From the NCBI GenBank assembly GCA_025345505.1, contig JANVCC010000076.1, positions 11,851,832 to 11,915,831 of the forward strand: a stretch of 64,000 bases of DNA. Reading direction: 5' to 3'. The position numbers were made by a program, and so were the translations under genes. Shown here piece by piece: positions 46,901 to 58,345 of this stretch; within the stretch, counting starts at the first letter, position 1; each line of letters starts with the position of its first letter. The notes under the pieces are model-generated. The model was not told the origin of the DNA and made no database searches. It saw nothing but the letters and a program-made list of their open reading frames with translations. The DNA comes from Todiramphus chloris collaris. Lineage: Eukaryota; Chordata; Aves; Coraciiformes; Alcedinidae.

Positions 46901-49883
46901 AAGAAGCTTTATAATGCCCCAGAAGTGAATGAACAGTTTTTATACCATAGATAATTTGGTCATCTGGTCATTATTGCATCTAACCTTGTTGGAAAAATTT
47001 TCACTTTGGGAAAAAAAAAGAATAATCCTGGTTAAGTATTTATAAAGAACAGCTTTCAAGCAAAACCTGCTGGGCAATTTTCTGTTTCCAGCTGTTTGAT
47101 GAAAACTCAAGTTCTGAGAAATGAAGAGCCTTTCCACATGAAAGACTTCAATGTAAAAAGTAGGCCATCCTTTTGTTTCAGAAAACCTCACTGGTCTATT
47201 GACAACCAGCTCAAAAGTAAATCATAGAACTAGTCTAAGGGGCACCTTTTTCTCGGGTGAGGTGATGAACTTGAACTGTGCTGCTGCTGAAGCTCAAAGG
47301 GAAAAGCTCTTAAAAACTATGGCTGCTAGAGAAAGACAGTGGAGGACAAAGTTGTATTTGAAGTGAAAAGGGCCCGAGCTACCAGCTGTGTACCAAGGCC
47401 ATGTCTTACACAGACCCACCTCTTTCCCTGCCCACCTTTGAGTCACTTGCCTTCAGACTGTGCTGGCATTCCGGAGATCAGATTTTTATGTTAAAGTGCA
47501 AACACTTTTTTTGCTTGTTTCTGCAGTCTACAAGTGTGAAAAAATATTATTTTTTCCCTCTATGTTAAAAAAAAAAAAAAAGAGAAGAGGGAAAAAGTCA
47601 ATCATGTTTTCTTGCATTACCATTATTAGCCGTGCAATGTAATGCCTTTGGCTGATCCTAGCATTATGGAGGATTTTTGAAGGGAGATAAAAGATTTTCA
47701 TATCTTGTTTTCAGTTTCTCAGAAAAATTAATTGGCTATTGAGTCAGATTATTCCCCCCCCCCTGCCGTTATGCTGTACTTGGTCAAAGGCATACTGCCA
47801 GTGGCAGAAATGCTTTTTGATTTTATTTTTTCTTCACAGACATCAATTAATCATCATAATAAACTATATTCCTCTGTGGGCTTGATTTCCTACTGAAATA
47901 TATTCTAGGGAATATGTTTTTCACTATATTTTTAAAAGCCTGTCAATTCCTGAGCTCAGTGATTAAAAAAACAAAAGTCAAGGCTCTGTAGCAAACCCAT
48001 TTGTTATTCTGTGGTCATTAATATTGTATCTGTTTGAGAAGGATATGTAAGAAATAACACCAAAGAGAGTTAGACCAAGAGCTCCAAAGCACAAGCTCAG
48101 TATCATCTGGTGAAAGGAAAGAAGGTTTATTTGCTCTTTTCCACTATGCGCTGATTTCAATTAGGTGTTTATAATTAGCATCCTCAGCTATTGGGGAGGA
48201 AAAACAAAAAACAAACCCAAAAAACCCCTGGATAATATGTTCTGGTTTTGGAGTAACTTGTCAAAGGTTCAGCAAGTAAGTTTATTTTGAACAGGTATTT
48301 TAAACAAACCAGCTTCAAATCCATCTTTGGAGTCCCTCAACTTTTTCTGGTCCTTTCCAGTAAAGGCGCTCTAGAAGTACTGGTCTACTCTTTTGTCCTT
48401 AGATGGGAGGTGGTAAAAATGAAAAAAAAAATTGAAATAATTCAAAATCAAAACTTCAATTTAAAATGTTTTGTTCAAAATTGGTTATCACATCTTTGAA
48501 GCTGTCGTTTTCTTTAAAAAAAAAACCAACAAAAAATGTAGTAGCCCTTTCCTTATCATTACCTGTCTAAATTGTCAGAAGATTGTTTAAACCTAGGAAA
48601 ACCACGCATGTCTGAGTAGGACATATGTCTTCACTGTAGACATGATACAAAAATCTACATTTTGGGGTTGCATATTTTCATTCTTATTCTTTCTTCAATG
48701 CTTCTGCTAGTTATGGAAATGGAATTTTGTGTCTACTACCCTTTACTGATATGCAAAGTTGGCTGTTAGCTTGACTGCAACTTGGAAAATGAAAAAGGGA
48801 AATTCAGTTTCAAATTTTTGGTTCCTTTTAGGTTTTCACCTTGTCATTCTTGATCCAATGGAGTGGGCGTTGTCTGACCTCTGTTTTGTACCAACTTCCC
48901 AAATTAGAAAATAAATGAGAAGCACCGATTTCTTACTTGCTATGAAAGTATTTCCTATACCAACCCCCAAGCTGAATCCTCCAGCTTTTGGTAGGGAGTG
49001 GAATCAGTCTTCTTGAAAAAGAAACATTTCTACAGCTTGCTTGTTTCCTAAGCACTCTAAAAAGCATCCAGATCTGATTAAGTTAATTTATCTACTCACA
49101 TCCTGCAAAAGCCCAGGGTTTGCCTCTCATCTTTGCTTCAGCTGACGGGTGTCAACTGTCTTGAGTTTTAGCTGTTAGAGGCTGATCTCAGGGCTCTTGG
49201 CTGCAAGGTTCTCCTTCCAGCGATGTGGGTGGCTGTGAGATACTGCTCCTCTCTTACTTGTGTGCAGAGAACAGCCTCATATCTGTCTGGAAAGCTGAAA
49301 AGCTCTTGATAGCCTATTCCATGAAAAAAATATTGTGGCAGTGCTAGTAGAAGATTCTTTTCCTTTATTTTAGAGCTCATGTCCATGTGTTCTTTCTGTT
49401 TGAAGTCTGAAATAATGATAACGCGCGTGTCCAGCCTTCTATCCCTCAGCCTTTGAAGGTCTAGGAGAAGCAATAAAGATAGAAAGTAAACCAGAGCAAA
49501 AACTGAAGATGAGGGGAAGAAAAAAAACTTTGTGACTTCCACTCTGAAGAACCTTATGTGTCCAGAGAGACCCTGCAAATGCCTTTTCTTATCTCCACCT
49601 CATGCTTGAATCCCAGATCAATGTAGACCAGACTTTTTTTCTTCACAGAGGGTGAGTATTATCACCTGCAGCCTCACATGGCTACTCCCAAGATGGGAAA
49701 CCTTGGGACAATATATGTAAGTAGCTTTTATTTGCTTGCATTTCCATTTAACAGGAATGAAAATTTCAGGTGACAGTGACTTCCAGCCCACAATAACCAT
49801 TATTGTAGTGGCTCTTTATTCCCTGCTGCAGAGTGATGCTTTCTTATTGAGAATACCCTCCCTCCCCGCTGTGCAAGGTAGTA

Positions 49884-49920
49884 TCTCCTCCTCCTCCTCC
49901 TCCTCCTCCTCCTCCTCCTT
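49884..49920. repeat. (TCC)n microsatellite
   Basis: About 12 uninterrupted CTC/TCC units. On the minus strand it reads as poly-glutamate within a chance open frame. Confidence 0.95.
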
Positions 49921-51770
49921 CCTTAGCACTTGAGCTACCCTGGCAGAAATTAACCCTTTCATTGCAAGGAGCAGATTCAGGAGGTGATGGGCCCTTCTGA
50001 AAGCTTGCAGCTCTTCCTGGCTTTTTGAGTTCAAAGGGCTGGGATAATGGGAGAACCCCTCCATGTCTAATGTAAAGGTGTGACCTGTTTCTGCTGCAGC
50101 TGGAGTAAATCCAATGGGCAGTTTGGGTCTATGTGCTTCTTTCAACGCATGCTGGATTTTACAGGCAACATTAGTCGCTTTTTTCAGCAGCTTCCCCACA
50201 GCTAGTGAAGGAAATATTTGCCACCAAGAGCTGCGGTCAGCATCGTGACACAAAAGGGCAGGCTAATTGAATTAACTCGGGGAGAGGTGCTCTCCAGTCT
50301 CTGGCTTTTGCTTGCTGAGAGATGTGGTGCCAGTCAGCCTGGCTAAAACCGTGTCCTGGGAGAAGCTTCCTTCGGAGTCCCTCGTCTGCACTTTTGAAGG
50401 TCATAAAGGCACAGCAATATGAAGCTGTGACAGCTCCATTTAGCATTGATGGTCCACACTATAAAACATGTTATTTTAGTTCTTTGGGCCATCTGATCAG
50501 GTTATCACTCCAGTTAGGGGAATGGGATGCTGCTGGTTCACCATCCTTTAAAATAAGCTCTGTACCATAAATGCTTGCTTGTTATTCTCAAAATTGGTTT
50601 CCATGGTAACTCTGTCACTGGAACAGTCTTTTTGTTGATGAAAAGGAGGAAAATAATTTCCTTTTTAGGAATCCTCTGCTCAGCCTAGTAAAATCCCTTT
50701 TTACTTGAACCCTATTCACCTCTAAGGAATCGGGATTTTTATCTCCATTCACTTGCATCAAGTGTGCCCTGGGCTTCACCCACACAATTTCACTGTCTCT
50801 TGTTTCTGCCTTCTGAGTTGAAATCACCACCGCTTCCTTCAGGGATAAAAATCTGTGAGGTTTGTGCTGCAGAATTCCTTGGCGTGTGGCTTCCATCTCT
50901 GGCTAAAGCTTCTTGAATATTGATTTTTATCAATACAGAATAACATTGCTGGAGCTCTCTCCGCAGCGGGCCTGGGAGGCAGTGTAATGCAAGATGATGC
51001 AGGAGAGTGTGCCTCTGGCCTTTCTCTAGTTGCTGATGTCTTCTTAGGTCTGAGCCCCAGGATGTGTTCCAGGCAGAGCACCTGATGCCAAGGCAGAGCC
51101 TGGTAATCTGCTGTACACTGTGGAGCTTGTCTGGAGGAAAAACTGTGATTGCTCAGAGATTAGTAATGCAAAGACTCTCTGCGAACAAGCCTCAAATGCT
51201 ACAGGTTTTGTAATGTCTTGCTGCAGAAGCAGCTGCTGTGTGTTGAAATGAGATGCGGGATGCAGCTTGAGCCCACTGTGGATAAAAGCAGCACTCTCTG
51301 CAGCATCAGAAGGCTTTCAGACCAAAGAGGTGTTGATGAAAAACGTGCTTCTGTCAAATGCAACTTAGTGTGGTTGTGTTGCAGCCTAGCCTCTGGAAGG
51401 GACCAGCCTGAGTATGTCTTTCCGTGAGCATCATAAACCATATTGCTAATTTATTTTTTTTTCTTGAAATGAATTGGGGTTTTTTTCCTTATACCTCCAT
51501 TTTACCTGCAAACTAAGGAAAATATCTTACTCCACAGTGCAATTTCTCCAGCTGAAGACTTCCTGGGGTCCTTTAAGCACAATACAGTCTCTTTTTGCTC
51601 CCAGCCCCTCAGCAGGCTATTAAGTGTTTTTCAGCATTTGCCTTGACATCCCCAGGGGTTCAGAGCACAGCCCTGCTAAATGCCATGCAAGGCATCTGTG
51701 TCTCTTCAGAGCTTTTCAAGAGACCAAGTTCTACTGAAATCACTGCGAGCCTAAAAATCTTTCTAAGTTA

Positions 51771-52262
51771 CGGAATCATGGAGTCATTCTGGTTGGAAGA
51801 GACCTTCAAGATCATCAAGTCCAACCATTAACCCAGCACTGCCAGGTCACCACTAAACCATGTCCCTCAGGACCACATTTACAGGTCTTTTAAATACTTC
51901 TAGGGATGGTGACTCCCCCACTTCCCTGAGCAGCCCATTCCAGTGCTATACAACCCTTTCAGTGATGAATTTTTTTCCTAATGCCCAATTTAAACCTCCT
52001 GGTGCAATTTGAGGCTGTTTCCTCTTCCCTGTTTGCTTGTTTCTTGTGAGAAGAGACTGACCCCCACCTTGCTCCAGCTTCCTTTCAGGTAGTTGTAGAG
52101 TGTGATGAGTTCTCCCCCCAGTCTCCTTTTCTTCAGGCTAAGCAACACTGGTTCCCTCAGCTGTGCCTCGTAAGATTTGTTCTCTAAACCCTTCACCATC
52201 TTCATTGCCCCTCTTTGGACACTCTCCAGCACTTCAGTGTCCTTGTAGTGAGGGGCCAGGTC
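51771..52262 (-). mobile_element. CR1 LINE, 5'-truncated, ORF2 C-terminal remnant plus 3' end
   Basis: Read on the minus strand this is a CR1 3' portion of about 490 bp. It starts near CCTGGCCCCTCACTACAAGG, passes a remnant of the ORF2 C-terminus (51990-52232 reads MLESVQRGAMKMVKGLENKS and later LITLYNYLKGSWSKVGVSLF), then the CR1 3' UTR blocks (CACTGGAATGGGCTGCTCAG, AGTCACCATCCCTAGAAGTA, CTTGATGATCTTGAAGGTCT), and ends in TTCCAACCAGAATGACTCCA with an octamer-like tail at 51771. It is the least decayed CR1 copy in the window, with a partial frame still open, but lacks the reverse transcriptase core and cannot move. Confidence 0.94.
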
Positions 52263-53822
52263 TCAGGCCTCTTTCCTAGAGTAGCTAGATGAATTCTTGG
52301 CTAAGGTTTTATGTCTCAAGAGAGACTGGCAGTAAAGCAGAGGTTTTTTTTTTTTCCTGTTTTTTTCTTTTTAACTGTTTTTGAATTGACAGAAGTCTCA
52401 TGTCCTTTTTCTTTTTCAGTCTCATCAGCTTTCAATGCTTTTGAAGGATGGATGCATTATCTCCAACTACTTAAAAGAAGAAGTTGAAACAAACCAAGTT
52501 TCAAGTTTAGTCCACTATGCTTAGATTTGTATAAAGCAAAGATGGCCTAGCTTCTCTTCCTGAAGATTTGTGAGCTGGCATGAAACCTGGATGTTTCCTC
52601 TCATAAGTTAAGAGTTACAGTGTACCCATGTGTCCTGGTTTGAGTTTGACACTGTGCAAACTCTTGCTTCACGTTGCTGGGACCATGAATCATGTGGAAT
52701 ATATGATTCCAGGTATCTTCACTGATGACTATTTCCACAAAAAAATTACCTTTTAGAAACATCAGCCTGCCCTCCTTGCTGCTGTGCTTCATATTAGATT
52801 ATAAATACATAAATAATTTTAGAATATTTTTTCCTATGACTTTTTTGACTTCTCAGTTTCACATATTTTCTGTTGGTGAGATGCTTACTTGATGCATTTA
52901 ATTGTTTTTAATCATCCATGGTTGTATGGCCACACGTAAATGCAAGTAGTGAGGCACCAATTCAGAAGCACTGAGCAGTGATCTACTTCCTTACATGAGG
53001 TAAGAGAAAATAAAATATTTTGCCAACAGACAATATAATTCCTTTAAACAGTATTCTAGCTTGGGTAGTAACATGCTTTTACATCTGTATGATTTGCTGT
53101 CTACTCCTCTAGTTCATGCCCTTGACACATGGCAGTTACCAAATTGCTAATGTATTTTCCCCTGAAACTGTCACCCTTTTTTGCTGGAGGAAAAGCAGTT
53201 ACTTCCTCGGTGTTTTGGGGGATCATGACAGTGATTAAATTGCCTCTTGAGATTTCGATGCAGTTTCTAGCGCATCTGTAAAAGAATATTATTAGCATCA
53301 GTTCTACTTAATGATTCAAAGTGCTCAACCTGATTGTAAACAAGAAAAAAGTGTTGATTAGTAAGGGAGGGAAGAGATAGGCAGATGTTGCCCTTGCAGC
53401 GTTTGGGCTTCTCCTCAGGTCACATATTGGGCTCTGGGCAGCTGAACAGGGGTGCAGGCTGTTGGAGCAGTGCTGTGCCGTGCCTGCGGCGAGGCAAACT
53501 TACCCCACAGGATTTTATCCTGACTTTTTCCTTCCAGGACTTCAATGAAACTGCTGAACTGAGCCATGGCAGTGGTAGGCAAGGAAAAGGCAGGTGGGTA
53601 TTCACCACCCCACAGCCCTCAGCACAGAGCTCTGACAAGCCTGCACCATACTTCTGCCTGGTTTTTGGTTGGTTTGCTGCTCAATTTTAGTCAATTTTAT
53701 CTGAATGGTTCTCAAAGTTAGAATAAAACTGGGAACAACAGGGTCCCCCAGAGCCCCAGTGGTGGCCACCTGGCTCCCACAGAGCCCGAGGGCAGGGCAG
53801 AGGGGCAGGTGCAGTGCCCATC

Positions 53823-53865
53823 GGCGGGCACTGGAGCCCCACTGGTGGGCACTGGAGCCCCTCTG
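53823..53865. repeat. Two-copy 21-bp GC-rich tandem repeat
   Basis: The unit GGYGGGCACTGGAGCCCCWCT occurs twice head to tail with minor differences, inside a GC-rich patch (about 53700-53960). It may be a minisatellite seed. Confidence 0.7.
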
Positions 53866-56800
53866 GGCGCTGTTGTGGGAACACGAGCTGTGCATCAGCA
53901 GGGCAGGAATGCAGGCAGCTGCAGGAGGCTGTTGCATCACCAGGCAGCCTCCCTGTGCCTGGCTTTCGCCTACGTCCTTAAAAAAAATTAATACACTCAA
54001 AACCAGTTTAGCTGCAGGGATGCGCTAGAAATTTCCTTAGTTAAAAATGAAGCAGTGCTTTTGTGACTTGCAGGGACTGTATTCCCCAGTGGGGGTTAAA
54101 CAGGGCATGTGTTGTTGCCTGCCTTTTTACATTTGGGAACAAGCTAGTGGCTTGTGAACAGTACCTAGCATGTGGGAGAAGAAAAGTGGCATTAACCCCA
54201 ACTCTGGCAAGGAGAAATATGAAATGGAAAATCCGCATGTTTAATATGCCACTGGCTGAGCCTATGAGAGCAGAACAACATGCACTGTAACCTGAGATCC
54301 CTCAGGAATGAGGGAAAAGCTGACTGCTTGCTCCACTGAGCCAAAAAATAAGCAAACATGTAAGCGCAAGCGTGTAGTCGGCAGCAGCAGAAGGAATAAT
54401 GCTTCAGAAAGCCGAGAGCAAAGCTGAGTCTTGCATGCTAAAAGGCTAACAGTTCTACATCGAAATGCAGCCTATTATTTGTAACCTACTTGTATTACAG
54501 TCTTCAGTATCCTAAAGAAAGTCCTGATCCTTCTGCATTTAACCAGCCACCAGATGGCTGTTTTGGCAGAATCTAAGGGAATATTGCACGTTAGTCATCT
54601 TCTGATTCCTTGCTGGAAACGGAACGGATTTTGGCTGTAAAGATGTAATTCATTAAGATAACCAAAATGTATTACCTAGGACGGATGTGTTGTTTTCAAA
54701 GGTCAATTTGTTTAATGTTTCATCAAGCCCTTTAGTGCAACAGTTGCACTTCATTTGAGCATCACCCAGCATATGAGATAGGTTTGGAAAAGCATCAAGC
54801 ACCCGGCAGAGTACTTTTTTTTTGGCACAGCAGTCAGGGAGAATTAGGCACCCAGCTCCTGTGGCTGATGGGATCTGCGTGACTCCTCATCCAGGCTGTG
54901 CTGGATCTGCACTGCTTCATATCCAGCTGTGAGTGCCATGCCACTGGGAACAGCTGGTGAGCTAAGGGCCATGGCCCCTGGGACGTCAGTACAGCAGATG
55001 AATGCATGCACATCCCTGGGGAAAGGGCAGAGGTGCTGTCAGGTAAAGACCTGTGCACCAAAACCATGCTCCTCTGAGGAATGGAAAGTACCTGCAGTTA
55101 TTTGGAAGGAGGCTGCACGAGTGCCAGCTTCATTTTCAGACAGAAGATGATGACGGCAATTACAGTTGCAGGGAATTGCAGATGTTCTGCGAAAAGACAT
55201 CAACGAGCCTAAAATTGCTTCCAGATCATCTGATTCTTCTGCAGTGCTTTTCTAGGTAGCATTTGAAAGTTGATTAGAAAGTCTTAACTATCTAGGCTGA
55301 TCCCTGGCTACAGGAATAAGAGAAAAACATTGGTTTCTCTGTCGTCTTTTCCCAGGGCAGCCTGGGTCTCCCTGCTGTGCTCTGGTGTCTGCCACATGAT
55401 AAAGGTTTCTGCAGACACTCCTCCAAAAATCAAACCACTTCAAGTGAGGGTGGTTGATCTGGCTTCTGACCCAGGTGGCAGAAGGTGTTGCCTCCCCAGC
55501 TTTCTTCAGCTGAGCTGCCTTTGGGGTTACCATGCAGTTGTAGGTCAGCAGGGTGGGGGTTCATGTATATTTTGTGCTCCTTTGTAGCTAGGCACCCGTG
55601 CTTGCCACCCCTGGAAGAAGTGTCCCATGTTCACATGTGACATTTGACTTCGGTGGTGGTAGAACTGGGGCCCTGGAGAGGACTTCAGTACCCTGTATCT
55701 GCAGGACTGTCATGAGATACTCAACTCTATCCTAGGATTTTACTGGGGTTTTTTTCAATATGGGCATCTGGAAAGGACTGTTGTTGATGTTGCAGGTTGA
55801 GCTTGGGGCCTCTCTCCTTCCCATTTCCGTGTCAAGTGAGTTGTACTGCTCTATCTTAGCCTGCCATCCATCCCATGGCCCCCCACCCAGCCTGGGTGCA
55901 AGGCAATGCCTCTCCTCATCCCTCATCAAAGCCAGCCCTGACATGGGTAAAATCAAAGGCCAATGCTTTTGGGTGGTCAGGGCAACTTTGTAATATCAGT
56001 CTTTGTCCTCAGGGGCAGATTTATTTTCTTCCTCATCCTCTGGCTTTTCTTTTCCCTAAAGGATTAGCCCCTCACTTAATTGACTCAAAGAGCAAGGTGC
56101 TGGGGAAGGGCACTCGAGGAGAAACATGTCCCTGCAGCCATGCTAGTTGTCTGGGAATAGGCGAGCTGAGAAGATGGGTGATGCCCAGAGGTGATGCCAC
56201 GTTCCCACAACCCTTGTAGGGCAGGCAGCGAGCCTTGCCTCAGCTGGAAAGCCTGACCTGCGTGTGCATCGTGAAACCCTGGCACCGAGCTGGGCACTGG
56301 CCAGCCCCCCCTGCCTTCTCCAAGGGTATAAAACCAGAGATGGCCTTAAGGCTGTGGCATGGAAAATCCATGGTACTTCACAAGCCACGTGCATTACACT
56401 GTTTTTCTAGGTTACCTAAATTCCCCCCTCATTTTCAGATGGAAGTGAAACTTAACTGGGGGGGACTTGGAGGGGAGGAGGTGGGTGGGTGTGGATGTGC
56501 GTGTATGATTTTGCACGGCAACATCTTTTTCTCCAATGGCTTATTTCATCAAGTAACTGGAACTTGCGGGCTTCCAATTGCTCCCCTAACTGCCCTCTGG
56601 CCTGTACCACAAAAGAAATAAACACACTCAACTTCTTTTCCTGACAGGAGAACATCTGTGACACATTAACATCGGATCCTGGGCTGCAAAGCCAGCTTTG
56701 GAGCCAGGCCTGAAACACAGCTCGGGCAAATCAGCCATTCACTTCTCTGGGAGTTTGGCATTGCTGTTCACTCATATTTTATCAGCATGTTTATTTTTGT

Positions 56801-58282
56801 TATAGTAGCACTTCAGGACTTCAAAAAAGAGCTACAGCAATATTTTACTGTGTTTAAGGCAGCTTTTGACAGTAGTGTTTCCAATCTGGATGTATTTGGA
56901 AATCTTCCTTATTTTTTGTGCTGTGTTTTTTCAACATCATCAGTGCATCTCCCTCTCTCAAATCCATCTGCACACATGTGGAACTGCTGCATCCTTGACA
57001 GCTAAGCTTTTTTGCTGACATACTGCAGCACTGCACTGATTCTGGTTGCTTCACACCTTCACCGGGCTTTAATCCTCTGGGCTCCAATTTCCCATGCCCA
57101 TTATCTGCCTCCAACTGGTTTATTTTCCTTCGTTTTAGTTGCAGTGAAAAACAGCTCTGCTGAACTGAGGCTCTAAGTAAAACTATGTTTTTACCCCTAT
57201 TAAAACCTTCTACAGCTACTGGAGTTGAAAATTAAACCACATGGTGACCCTGCCGTGGCTCCCTCCGTCTCCTTTTCCGCTCCATCGTGCTTTGCCTGCA
57301 GCTGCTTCCTGGTGAAACGCTGTGGTCCTACAAACGAGATGCAGCCCACGAGAGACAATGCAGCTTTCCAAGCACTGCCTTGGAAACACCCAGGTTTCAT
57401 AGGCAGTATTTGTCATGCTATGAAATCCTATTTTACTGGTTTATGTCTAAACCTACGTGGGCTCGATGACTTTTCACACGCTATGTTTGCTATGGACTGT
57501 CCTTTCTATCTGCTTAGAGGCATCACATAGCTGACTTGATTAATAAGGTGCTATTTTAGGTGGGTCATTCCTATTTTTACATGGGTCTCCTCCTCATCAC
57601 TCTTGCTGGCAGCTGAGGTGGCTGAGAACCTACTGCCCATGGCCAAGCACAAGGGTTTCACTGGGGAAGTCCCAGAAGGTGTGAGCGGGGACTTTGTGCC
57701 ATTGCAGCCCGAGGATGGGGGTGATCACAGCCCCAGCGAGGTGGATGCTTATTTTGGGGACTCAAGGGTGTGTTTTCCTTTCGCCTTGAGATGTCATTGG
57801 AGCAGTTTATCACTGTGGCTATGTAAATGGCATGCCCTTGCCTAGAAATGGTGACAGGTGGGGTTGTACATTGGAAAAATGAGTGCCTTTCGGGAAAGCA
57901 CAGCTTTACTGATGCCTATTCTGCAGCTCTTTCCCTCAGCTCACAGACAGCACAGTTCTGAATTAAATACTGCCCTTTGCTCAGCCCAGGGATTTGCAAA
58001 CTGCTTCCCCAGCGCGGTGCTGCAGGACGGAGAAGTTGCAGAAGGCAGACCTCTCCTCGTGGCACGGCTGCTGCGTTGCTGCTTGTTTTGATTGTGTGCA
58101 CTCTGGGCGTCGCTTTCTTTTATTTGTAACAGCTTAGAAATGTACACAGCAAGAGCTTCAAAATAATTCCAGCATGAGAGAATAAATACGTATGGGTACA
58201 AATCTCAAGGGTGGGGAAAAAATTGAGGATGCTTTTCTTCCCTTGCTACAGGCAAGACCTTCAGTGATAGAAACTCCATGTG

Positions 58283-58345
58283 CACCCCAGATTTCCTGCT
58301 CCCCCCTTCTTTCACACCCCAGATTTCCTGCTCCCCCCTTCTTTC
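58283..58345. repeat. 32-bp tandem duplication
   Basis: A unit beginning CACCCCAGATTTCCTGCTCC and ending CCCCTTCTTTC recurs at a period of 32 bases (58283 and 58315) with no mismatch that I can see until the end of the second copy. Confidence 0.9.

Larger units (their letters stand above)
42190..51770. other. Intergenic region downstream of MND1, part 1
   Basis: I see no gene here. Open frames up to 145 codons exist on both strands but overlap and match no family; the longest (49816-50253, minus) owes its glutamate run to a TCC microsatellite. A GAT-type and a TCC microsatellite are listed separately. The rest is unique-looking sequence with A-rich patches near 47566 and 48205. Confidence 0.6.

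Noticed and set aside
49816-50253. 145-codon minus-strand open frame with a poly-glutamate run
   Set aside because: The glutamate run is the translated TCC microsatellite at 49884-49920. The rest has no recognisable domain or splice context.
51990-52232. 80-codon minus-strand frame as a host gene
   Set aside because: It is the ORF2 C-terminal remnant of the CR1 element at 51771-52262.
57603-57845. 80-codon + strand frame in GC-richer intergenic DNA
   Set aside because: It begins MLAAEVAENLLPMAKHKGFT and looks protein-like, but has no family match, no promoter or splice context, and lies in a region where GC content makes open frames common.
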